Below, piece after piece: positions 1 through 5,407 of a stretch of 5,575 nt of DNA. Under the pieces are notes generated by a model. The model had not been told where the DNA came from and made no database searches. It saw only the letters and a list, made by a program, of their open reading frames with translations. Each line of letters opens with the position of its first letter. The first letter of the stretch is position 1. The stretch spans positions 1 to 5,575 of the forward strand of contig CAJUGZ010000281.1 of assembly GCA_910585855.1 (NCBI GenBank), read 5' to 3'. A program made the translations under genes and the position numbers. Origin of the DNA: an uncultured Lachnospiraceae bacterium (lineage in GTDB: Bacteria; Bacillota_A; Clostridia; Lachnospirales; Lachnospiraceae).

Positions 1-165
1 CCTGCTTCCATGCAGGGTATGCAAAAAAAGGGGCGTGTTTAGCCCGGATAATAGGCAAGAGGATGTCTTATGGATGATAAAATCTTTCCTTACATCAATT
101 ATGTTTCGGCTGCTATGAGGGCGAATTGCGCCCCGGTTCGTCCGGTTGGATAAACCGAAATCAGA
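1..165. other. Hairpin-rich left flank, no confident gene
   Basis: This stretch has a higher G+C than the metal genes and holds four short perfect inverted repeats: 1-16 (CCTGC/GCAGG), 31-45 (GGGC/GCCC), 119-133 (GGGCG/CGCCC) and 143-157 (CGGTT/AACCG). On the minus strand the 31-45 hairpin is followed by seven T's (23-29), so it could be a weak terminator for transcripts leaving the ATPase gene, but its stem is only 4 bp. A 27-codon plus-strand frame (70-153) begins MDDKIFPYIN, has an AGAGG motif upstream, and has no recognisable family. A longer minus-strand open frame also crosses the region. I see no tRNA, rRNA or known riboswitch pattern. It may belong to the same dispersed repeat as the adjoining 166-301 arm. 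Confidence 0.4.
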
Positions 166-264
166 AGCCCTAGACTTTCTTACCGTTTGGAGCGGAGCAG
201 ACAAAGGACAGGAGCAAACCGCCTCTGGCGTCCGGTGAAAACCAACCCTTTTCGGCAGCAGCAT
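1..264 (-). CDS. Doubtful outward-facing partial open frame in left repeat
   Basis: An ATG at 264-262 opens 88 codons on the minus strand without a stop before the window edge, beginning MLLPKRVGFHRTPEAVCSCP. The right repeat arm has a related frame on the plus strand (5480-5575). I do not recognise a protein family, domain, signal peptide or membrane segment. The ribosome binding site is poor, with only AGG close to the ATG. Between the two arms the shared 30 codons differ at nine bases, of which only one falls in a third position, and seven amino acids change. That pattern argues against selection on this protein. It may be a chance open frame inside a GC-richer repeat, of the kind automatic annotation calls hypothetical. 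Confidence 0.15.
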   Translation of the reverse strand, partial: MLLPKRVGFHRTPEAVCSCPLSAPLQTVRKSRASDFGLSNRTNRGAIRPHSSRNIIDVRKDFIIHKTSSCLLSGLNTPLFLHTLHGSR

Positions 265-301
265 CCTATTATAAGAATTTTAGTTTATAAGTTTATCCTG
301 A
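166..301 (+). repeat. Left arm of long inverted repeat bracketing the metal genes
   Basis: Bases 166-255 match the reverse complement of 5486-5575 at 81 of 90 positions without gaps. After an unrelated 13-bp spacer (256-268), bases 269-301 match the reverse complement of 5408-5440 with one mismatch (G at 275), the inner 26 bp being identical. The arm points inward towards the ATPase gene and overlaps its 3' end: the last codons and stop of that gene (285-301) lie inside it. Such arms could be ends of a mobile cassette, two copies of a dispersed intergenic repeat, or remnants of insertion sequences. No transposase is visible, so the nature of the element is unknown. The match may extend beyond 166, but the partner sequence leaves the window there. 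Confidence 0.85.
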
Positions 302-2213
302 GCCGAGCGGAACGATTTCTTTCAGAAATCCCCGCCGACTGATAATGAAGTGCCCGCATAGCATTTAAAATTGCAATAACGGATACCCCAACATCTGCAA
401 ATACTGCTTCCCACATATTTGCCACTCCAAATGCTCCCATAATCAAAAACAATCCTTTTATTCCAAGTGCAAATATAATATTCTGCCTTACAATCCCAAG
501 TGTTTTTCGGCTAATTCTCAGTGCATCTGCAATTTTACTTGGCTCATCTGTCATAATTACAATATCTGCTGCTTCAATCGCTGCATCTGCTCCCAATGCC
601 CCCATAGCAATCCCAATATCTGCCCTTGTCAGTACCGGAGCATCATTGATTCCATCCCCTACATAGACCAGCTTTCCTTTTTCCGACTTTTTCTGAAAAA
701 GTTCTTCCATTTTTTCCATTTTATCTCCCGGAAGCAATTCTGTATAAACTTCATTCAATCCCAGTTCTGCTGCCACTGCCTCTCCGGTTTCTTTATTATC
801 TCCGGTCAGCATAACAGTACGTTTCATTCCCAACTGCTGAATTGACAAAATCGCATCTTTTGCATCTTCTTTTATCTCATCTGCAATTAAAATATATCCG
901 GCATATTTTCCGTCTAATGCCACATGCACAATCGTTCCAATTAAATCTCTTTCATCTACCGCAATACTTTGCATCAGCATCAGTTTTCGGTTTCCGGCAT
1001 ATACGGTTGTTCCCTCAACTATTGCTTTTACCCCTTTTCCAGAAAACTCTTCTGCATCTTCTATTTTACTATTCTCTATTTCCAGTCCATATGCCTGTTT
1101 TAATGACTGAGAAATCGGATGATTCGAATAGCTCTCTGCATAAGATGCAAAGCGAAGCAAATCCTCTTTTGAAACTCCTTCTGGGCAAATTTCCGTTACC
1201 TGAAACGTTCCTTTAGTCAATGTTCCTGTTTTATCAAATACCACAATCTCTGCCTGAGATAACGCTTCCAAATAATTGCTTCCCTTTACCAGCACACCAG
1301 CTTTGGAAGCACCCCCAATTCCTCCGAAAAAGCTCAAAGGGATGGATATAACCAATGCACAAGGGCAAGAAATTACCAAAAATATCAGTGCTCTGTGAAT
1401 CCAATCCGAGAAATGAGCCCCCGGAAAAATCAATGGTGGAAGTACTGCTAGAATCAACGCCGCAATTACCACTGCAGGAGTATAATAACGGGCAAACTTT
1501 GTAATAAAATTCTCTGATTTCGACTTTTTGCTGCTGGCATTTTCCACCAAATCTAAAATCTTTGCCACAGTAGACTCCCCAAACGGTTTTGTAACCTGAA
1601 CCCGCAATACTCCATTTAAATTAATCACACCACTTAAAATATCCTGTCCCGCCTTTACTTTACGTGGTACAGACTCTCCTGTCAGTGCCGCCGTATCCAA
1701 ACTGGAATTTCCCTCTATCACAATTCCATCAAGTGGGACTTTTTCTCCCGGTTTTACTACAATGATTTCATCAATCCCTATTTCCTCTGGATCAACTGTT
1801 ATCAATTCCCCATTTCGCTCCACATTGGCATAATCTGGTCGAATATCCATCAGTGCAGCAATCGACTTTCTAGACTTATTCACCGCATAACTCTGAAATA
1901 ATTCTCCTACCTGATAAAACAGCATAACTGCTACTCCTTCGGAATACTCCCCTACAAAAAACGCCCCAATCGTTGCAATCGCCATTAAAAAATTTTCGTC
2001 AAACACCTGACCACGGGAAATATTTTTTACCGCCTTTTTTACTACGTCCAAACCTACAATTAAAAAAGCTAAAATATTGACCAATAAAGGAAGCCCATAC
2101 CGATCCGGTACAAATACCCCTGCCAAAAACACCGCTGCTCCGGCAAGAATATGGTACAATGCCCGCTTTTGCTTTTTTGTAAAATTTTTCAATATTTTAT
2201 TCCATATACCCAT
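285..2213 (-). CDS. cadA: P1B-2 heavy-metal ATPase (Zn/Cd/Pb efflux, CadA/ZntA type)
   Basis: This 642-aa inner-membrane pump uses ATP to export soft divalent metals, most likely Zn, Cd or Pb. Eight membrane segments are visible (about 22-36, 41-57, 74-89, 93-108, 244-264, 273-296, 576-595, 597-617). Diagnostic motifs are the actuator TGES (178-181), the metal-site CPC in the sixth segment (283-285), DKTGTLT with phosphorylated D327, the HP motif (365-366), TGDN (470-473) and GDGIND (519-524). K586 in the seventh segment and D607 in the eighth are the P1B-2 signature rather than copper-type residues. The N-terminal HMA domain common in CadA is missing; the gene just upstream encodes one separately. 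The start is set by AGGAGGAG 7 bases upstream. The C-terminus runs about 20 residues past the usual LNAMRAL ending, and its last residues and stop come from the flanking repeat arm. Metal specificity among Zn, Cd and Pb cannot be settled from sequence. Confidence 0.96.
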   Translation of the reverse strand: MGIWNKILKNFTKKQKRALYHILAGAAVFLAGVFVPDRYGLPLLVNILAFLIVGLDVVKKAVKNISRGQVFDENFLMAIATIGAFFVGEYSEGVAVMLFYQVGELFQSYAVNKSRKSIAALMDIRPDYANVERNGELITVDPEEIGIDEIIVVKPGEKVPLDGIVIEGNSSLDTAALTGESVPRKVKAGQDILSGVINLNGVLRVQVTKPFGESTVAKILDLVENASSKKSKSENFITKFARYYTPAVVIAALILAVLPPLIFPGAHFSDWIHRALIFLVISCPCALVISIPLSFFGGIGGASKAGVLVKGSNYLEALSQAEIVVFDKTGTLTKGTFQVTEICPEGVSKEDLLRFASYAESYSNHPISQSLKQAYGLEIENSKIEDAEEFSGKGVKAIVEGTTVYAGNRKLMLMQSIAVDERDLIGTIVHVALDGKYAGYILIADEIKEDAKDAILSIQQLGMKRTVMLTGDNKETGEAVAAELGLNEVYTELLPGDKMEKMEELFQKKSEKGKLVYVGDGINDAPVLTRADIGIAMGALGADAAIEAADIVIMTDEPSKIADALRISRKTLGIVRQNIIFALGIKGLFLIMGAFGVANMWEAVFADVGVSVIAILNAMRALHYQSAGISERNRSARLRINL

Positions 2214-2220
2214 AACTTTT

Positions 2221-2228
2221 CTCCTCCT
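2221..2228 (-). promoter_or_regulatory. Ribosome binding site of the ATPase gene
   Basis: AGGAGGAG on the minus strand lies 7 bases before the ATG at 2213-2211, a near-ideal Shine-Dalgarno site. It supports independent strong translation initiation of the ATPase after the hairpin that separates it from the HMA gene. Confidence 0.85.
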
Positions 2229-2241
2229 AAATCAAATATAT

Positions 2242-2291
2242 AAAAACTGCCGCTCAACAGATACAGCCTGTTTTTGCGGCAGTTGTTTTTT
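2242..2291 (-). terminator. Intra-operon hairpin, possible partial (bidirectional) terminator
   Basis: A 9-bp perfect stem (2245-2253 with 2276-2284, AACTGCCGC/GCGGCAGTT) encloses a loop that can form a further 5-bp AACAG/CTGTT stem. On the minus strand it is followed by TTTTTATATATTT, and on the plus strand by six T's (2286-2291), so it has terminator form in both directions. It lies between the HMA gene and the ATPase gene with no convincing promoter after it. The likely effect is partial termination or mRNA processing and stabilisation that makes more sensor and HMA message than ATPase message. It could instead be a full terminator if an unrecognised promoter lies in the AT-rich stretch before the ATPase. 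Confidence 0.65.
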
Positions 2292-2356
2292 CTTTCCCTC
2301 TCCCCTACAGCCATTTTTCCTTTAGCCTTCTTCGCTCTCTTACTGCCTTTTGCTTA

Positions 2357-2575
2357 TTACATCACTATTGTACAATCCGGTTCTACCTTCGCAATGGCTT
2401 TCTGTACTTTTTTCATTGTGGCATCAAACTTCTCTTCATCAATATCAATTACCATTTTCTGTGCCATAAAATTTACACTTACCGAATTTACCTCCGGCAT
2501 CTCACTAATTGCTCTTTCCATCTTTGCTGCACAGTTTGCACAATCCAATTCCTCTAATTGAAACGTCTTTTTCAT
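2357..2575 (-). CDS. Stand-alone HMA-domain metal-binding protein
   Basis: This 72-aa cytosolic protein is a single heavy-metal-associated domain of the beta-alpha-beta-beta-alpha-beta kind. The metal loop is LDCANC, with C12 and C15 preceded by D11. An acidic residue before CxxC is typical of Zn/Cd-type HMA domains rather than copper chaperones. In most CadA/ZntA pumps this domain is fused to the ATPase N-terminus; here it is free and encoded directly before a pump lacking it. It probably delivers metal to the ATPase or regulates it, by inference from the neighbourhood. An extra cysteine (C68) near the C-terminus could join the metal site. An AAGGAG motif lies about 10 bases before the ATG. 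The gene starts 39 bases after the sensor gene's stop and should share its transcript. Confidence 0.9.
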   Translation of the reverse strand: MKKTFQLEELDCANCAAKMERAISEMPEVNSVSVNFMAQKMVIDIDEEKFDATMKKVQKAIAKVEPDCTIVM

Positions 2576-2614
2576 TGCTTCTCTCTCCTTTTTTGATTTT
2601 TATATTTTTAAATT

Positions 2615-2980
2615 CTATTCCTGTATATGTTCCATACCTTGATTGATAATAGAACGCACATGATCATCAGCAAGAAAATAAAATACTGTTTTTCCCTCTT
2701 TCCGAAACCTTACCAACTGGCTCTGCTTTAATACCCGCAGCTGATGAGATATTGCACTTTGTGTCATACCAAGCAAATCCGCAATATCACATACACACAT
2801 CTCATGCTCAAACAATGCATATAAAATACGAATTCTGGTAGAATCACCAAATACTTTAAAAAGCTCTGCCAAATCATAAAGATCCTCTTCCTTTGGCAAT
2901 TCCGCCGTTACCGAACGAATAATATCAGGATGAACACAGATACATTCACACTGTTCTATCGGTTCTTTTGATAATTTCAT
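2615..2980 (-). CDS. ArsR/SmtB-family metal-sensing repressor (CadC/SmtB-like)
   Basis: This 121-aa winged-helix repressor should bind the operator just upstream and release it when metal rises. The recognition helix region is about 63-90 (MTQSAISHQLRVL), followed by the wing FRKEGKTVFYFL. Two classical metal sites seem present together. An N-terminal cysteine cluster (C11, C13, C15) plus C62 and C64 (CVC) resembles the alpha-3N Cd/Pb/Zn site of CadC. D105, H107, H118 and E121 have exactly the spacing of the alpha-5 Zn site of SmtB (D-x-H-x10-H-x2-E). The start at 2980 is chosen because GGGAGG lies 7 bases upstream; two in-frame ATGs at 2998 and 2995 lack a site and fall next to or inside the operator. 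It is the first gene of the efflux unit and should autoregulate it. Confidence 0.94.
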   Translation of the reverse strand: MKLSKEPIEQCECICVHPDIIRSVTAELPKEEDLYDLAELFKVFGDSTRIRILYALFEHEMCVCDIADLLGMTQSAISHQLRVLKQSQLVRFRKEGKTVFYFLADDHVRSIINQGMEHIQE

Positions 2981-2987
2981 CTTTTTT

Positions 2988-2993
2988 CCTCCC
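2988..2993 (-). promoter_or_regulatory. Ribosome binding site fixing the repressor start
   Basis: GGGAGG on the minus strand stands 7 bases before the ATG at 2980-2978. It lies downstream of the two in-frame ATGs at 2998 and 2995, which makes the 121-residue form the likely product. Confidence 0.85.
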
Positions 2994-2996
2994 ATC

Positions 2997-3016
2997 ATAT
3001 GAATGTTTGTTCATAT
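2997..3016. promoter_or_regulatory. ArsR/SmtB-type operator palindrome
   Basis: A perfect inverted repeat ATATGAA-N6-TTCATAT contains the TGAA-N6-TTCA core typical of SmtB, CzrA and CadC operators. It begins four bases downstream of the -10 hexamer of the promoter at 3021-3048, so bound repressor would cover the transcription start. It lies immediately before the repressor gene, which implies autoregulation. No second copy was seen in front of the CobW-type unit. Confidence 0.85.
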
Positions 3017-3020
3017 ATTC

Positions 3021-3048
3021 ATGATAACATATATTTCAAAAATGTCAA
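3021..3048 (-). promoter_or_regulatory. Sigma-70-type promoter of the sensor-HMA-ATPase unit
   Basis: The minus strand shows a perfect -35 box TTGACA (3048-3043), a 16-bp spacer and a -10 box TATCAT (3026-3021) preceded by TGT, an extended -10 element. The predicted start falls inside the adjoining palindrome, consistent with a strong promoter held off by the repressor. Confidence 0.85.
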
Positions 3049-3103
3049 CCCTTTTTTCTCTTTTTATACAAAACAAAATTTCAGTTTTTTCGGAGAGGAC
3101 GCC

Positions 3104-3139
3104 AAAAAAGCCGCTTTTCGACTATTCAAAAAGCGACTT
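3104..3139 (-). terminator. Intrinsic terminator of the CobW-like gene pair
   Basis: On the minus strand an 11-bp stem (3139-3129 with 3118-3108), complete if one U-G pair is counted, has a 10-base loop and is followed directly by six T's (3109-3104). It lies 35 bases after the stop of the second GTPase gene and before the next promoter, so it separates the two transcription units. On the plus strand the C-A mismatch and the lack of a clean T-run make it less effective. Confidence 0.85.
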
Positions 3140-3173
3140 CCTATTTTGTCTTAAAAAATATCCATTCCAAAAT

Positions 3174-4130
3174 TTAATTAAAATATACCACTTTCTCTTC
3201 CGGTTCAGAAGCAGGCTCAATTTTTTCCGTATAAAGGACAGGTCCTTCCCCTTTATAAAGAGCTGCATACTCAACCTTTACTTTTGCAGTAAGATAAATC
3301 CACTGCCGTTTTTTTAACCCTTTTACTTTTGGAGCTAACGTAGGCGTTGCATGACAAAGAGGTCCAATAAAGCGAATATCATCCACACAGCAAGTCATTG
3401 CAAATCTTCCGGGTACAAAAGAAGTAGCAGGCATCTTTAAACTCTTATAAACCTGCACTCGCATTTTAACTGTTTTTTCGTCATACTTTTGAGGATTGTC
3501 CATAGCATCTACATACCATACGCCAAAATCAGTATCTTCAATTTCAATCGTATCCTGATTAATATCAAAAGGCAAAGACTCATCCGGTTCAGAAGGAGAA
3601 CCATCCGCATTTTCAAAATAAACCTGCGCCTTTGGATTAATCGCTTTTACACTTCTCCGATAAGAAGCTTTCTTTGTATTTTCATCACAGCGATTAAAAA
3701 TTACCATATCCGTTTCCTGAAACTGCTCCATTACAAGCGAACGCATATTATTTAAATAAAGATCAAAACCATCTGCATTTACCGTTGTAATCATCTGTGC
3801 TAATACCCAGTCTTTCGGCATCTTAACAGAAAATAATTTCTCTAAACGCCACATTCCATTATACTCCAAAATAATCTTATCTGGCTGATAGTTCTTCTGA
3901 CACTCTATAAAAAAATCCTCTGTCAGTTCCTCCTCTGAATCCAAATAAACTACTCGTGTCCTCCATTGAGCCAGCAGTTCCTCATCAAACTCCTCCTCTC
4001 CCTCTTCACAGGCAATAATCAAAATTTTCTCATCATTGCGGAATTCCTCATCCTCCAAAGTATCCTTAATAAACAACGTCTTTCCACTATCTAGGAAACC
4101 AGTAAATAAAAAAATAGGTGTTTCCATCAT
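3174..4130 (-). CDS. Divergent CobW-like GTPase with C-terminal DUF1980/TIGR03943-like domain
   Basis: This 318-aa, probably cytosolic protein has a G3E/COG0523-like nucleotide-binding half: Walker A GFLDSGKT (11-18), a Walker B-like IILEYNGMW (86-94) and NRCD (146-149) in place of NKxD. The region that normally holds the CxCC metal motif is absent; an acidic stretch CEEGEEEFDEE (41-51) follows the second strand instead. The C-terminal third (about 210-318) has a beta-rich pattern with RFAMTCCVDD (242-251), then QWIYLTAKV and a YF ending. To my eye this resembles the C-terminal domain of YcgQ/TIGR03943 proteins (DUF1980), partners of YcgR-type predicted permeases. That assignment is from memory of the pattern, without a search. 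The start is set by AAAGGA upstream of the tandem ATGs at 4130 and 4127; upstream alternatives reach a GTG at 4184. It follows the CxCC GTPase by 69 bp on one transcript, suggesting a partner role in metal handling. The substrate is unknown. Confidence 0.85.
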   Translation of the reverse strand: MMETPIFLFTGFLDSGKTLFIKDTLEDEEFRNDEKILIIACEEGEEEFDEELLAQWRTRVVYLDSEEELTEDFFIECQKNYQPDKIILEYNGMWRLEKLFSVKMPKDWVLAQMITTVNADGFDLYLNNMRSLVMEQFQETDMVIFNRCDENTKKASYRRSVKAINPKAQVYFENADGSPSEPDESLPFDINQDTIEIEDTDFGVWYVDAMDNPQKYDEKTVKMRVQVYKSLKMPATSFVPGRFAMTCCVDDIRFIGPLCHATPTLAPKVKGLKKRQWIYLTAKVKVEYAALYKGEGPVLYTEKIEPASEPEEKVVYFN

Positions 4131-4199
4131 ATTTCGTCCTTTCAGCATACCATCCGGCAGCATAAACAATCCCCAATATACCACGAAGCCTTTTTCACT

Positions 4200-5282
4200 C
4201 TAAATCTGAAACAACTCTGCCAATTTCGCTTCGTCCAACTGAGATCCAATTACACAAAGACGTCCCGTATAATCAGCCGTCCCCTTACGAACCTCATACT
4301 CTCCCGGCACTAAATCAAAATGCAGCCAGTTTCCCTCTACATCCGGCACAATCCCCTTCGCCCGAAGAATCGTTCCATATCCGGTTTCATTTGCCAATAT
4401 TTCCAAAATCTTCTTTAAATCCTCTTCCTGATACTTATGAGGCGTTTCCTTTCCCCAACTAGTAAACACTTCATCTGCATGATGATGGTGATGATGATGT
4501 TCATGATCATGTCCGCAGCCACATTCCTCACTATGAGTATGTTCTCCTTCTTCATGATGATGTCCACCCTCATGGGTATGCTCTCCTTCCTCATGATGAT
4601 GTCCTTCTCCATGAGCATGTTCCCCTTCCTCATGATGGTGTGTATGCTCACAGCACTCTTCCTTCATCAGTTCCTCTGCCAGAGAATTTTTCTGATTCAT
4701 AGCCTCTAAAATCAGCTTTCCATCCAATTCTTCCCATGGTGTAGTAATAATCGCTGCCTTTGCATTATGCTCCTGAAGCAGCTTCACACAATCCTCCAGT
4801 TTCTCCTGTTTTACATTCTGTGTACGACTCAATACGATTGTATCGGCAAATTCAATCTGATTATTAAAAAACTCCCCAAAGTTTTTCATATAAATCTTAC
4901 ATTTTGTCGCATCAGCAACTGTAAGAGAGCCATCCAATTCCACTTCTGCTGTTTCTGCCACTCTTTCCACTGCTTTCATTACATCAGAAAGCTTCCCTAC
5001 GCCAGACGGCTCAATAAGAATCCGATCCGGTGCAAACTTAGTCAGTACTTCCTGCAAAGCCGTACCAAAATCCCCAACTAAAGAACAGCAAATACACCCA
5101 GAATTCATCTCTGTAATTTCAATCCCGGCATCCTTCAAAAATCCCCCGTCAATTCCGATCTCTCCAAATTCATTTTCAATCAAAACTATCTTCTGTCCAC
5201 AAAACACTTCCTGAAGCATTTTCTTAATCAAAGTCGTCTTACCAGCTCCTAAAAAGCCTGAGATTACATTAATTTTTGTCAT
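4200..5282 (-). CDS. COG0523/CobW-family GTPase with His-rich metal-binding linker
   Basis: This 360-aa member of the G3E metallochaperone/insertase GTPases probably binds and hands over zinc or a similar metal. It has Walker A GFLGAGKTT (9-17), ENEFGEIGID (36-45), the hallmark metal motif GCICC (C63, C65, C66) and Walker B ILIEPSG (88-94). The usual NKxD base-recognition motif is SRTQ (152-155). Residues 210-268 form a linker with 25 histidines and four cysteines, including three 13-residue repeats and a run of seven His. The CobW C-terminal domain follows (about 271-360). The start is placed at 5282, where AAGAAGGA lies 8 bases upstream and the protein begins MTKINVISGFLGAGKTT. The in-frame extension to 5456 would run through the promoter and into the flanking repeat. 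Zinc is the family's most common link, but no Zur box was recognised upstream. Confidence 0.95.
   Translation of the reverse strand: MTKINVISGFLGAGKTTLIKKMLQEVFCGQKIVLIENEFGEIGIDGGFLKDAGIEITEMNSGCICCSLVGDFGTALQEVLTKFAPDRILIEPSGVGKLSDVMKAVERVAETAEVELDGSLTVADATKCKIYMKNFGEFFNNQIEFADTIVLSRTQNVKQEKLEDCVKLLQEHNAKAAIITTPWEELDGKLILEAMNQKNSLAEELMKEECCEHTHHHEEGEHAHGEGHHHEEGEHTHEGGHHHEEGEHTHSEECGCGHDHEHHHHHHHADEVFTSWGKETPHKYQEEDLKKILEILANETGYGTILRAKGIVPDVEGNWLHFDLVPGEYEVRKGTADYTGRLCVIGSQLDEAKLAELFQI
4524..4640 (-). repeat. Three tandem 39-bp units encoding the His-rich linker
   Basis: Units 4524-4562, 4563-4601 and 4602-4640 each encode 13 residues of the pattern HHHEEGEH(A/T)H followed by three variable residues. 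The DNA units are similar but not identical, which suggests duplication within the gene followed by drift. Copy number could vary between strains by slippage in steps of 13 residues without breaking the frame. The repeat is followed in the protein by a Cys-Gly-Cys and a run of seven His encoded by 4478-4498. Confidence 0.85.
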
Positions 5283-5361
5283 AACGATATTCCTTCTTTC
5301 TCTATGCACTCTCTCCGTCAAACAACATGGCGGCACAAAAAGATAAATTGTCACGTCCTCT

Positions 5362-5390
5362 ATCATAGCACAATATTCCAACCCCGTAAA
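5362..5390 (-). promoter_or_regulatory. Extended -10 promoter of the CobW-like gene pair
   Basis: The minus strand has -35 TTTACG (5390-5385), a 17-bp spacer and -10 TATGAT (5367-5362) preceded by TGC, an extended -10 element. The predicted start leaves a leader of about 70 bases before the ATG at 5282, and supports the shorter GTPase start. No ArsR/SmtB palindrome or Zur-like palindrome was recognised around it, so control of this unit is unknown. Confidence 0.65.
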
Positions 5391-5407
5391 GAGATTTTCT
5401 ATTCCAA

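Noticed and set aside
70..153. 27-codon small protein or leader peptide on the plus strand
   Set aside because: It has an AGAGG motif upstream but no recognised relatives or downstream gene on that strand, and it overlaps a longer open frame on the other strand; too weak to list as a gene.
314..330. GATTTCT/AGAAATC hairpin as the terminator of the ATPase gene
   Set aside because: It lies inside the coding region before the stop and has no T-run after it on the minus strand.
2077..2561. Hydrophobic plus-strand open frames over the ATPase start and HMA gene
   Set aside because: They overlap well-supported minus-strand genes and the intervening hairpin, show no family motif, and owe their Phe/Leu richness to antisense Lys/Glu codons.
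4131..4184. 18-codon upstream extension of the second GTPase from a GTG
   Set aside because: The GTG start lacks a clear ribosome binding site, while AAAGGA stands at proper distance from the ATG at 4130, directly before the conserved domain.
4524..4640. Tandem 39-bp units as a CRISPR-like array
   Set aside because: The units are contiguous without spacers, diverged from each other, and translate in frame as the His-rich linker of a conserved protein.
4437..4709. Met-rich plus-strand frame opposite the His-rich linker
   Set aside because: It is the antisense shadow of CAT/CAC histidine codons in the real gene and has no independent support.
5283..5407. Zur-type operator before the CxCC GTPase
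   Set aside because: No convincing palindrome of the Zur class was found by eye, so zinc-starvation control remains an expectation from the family only.
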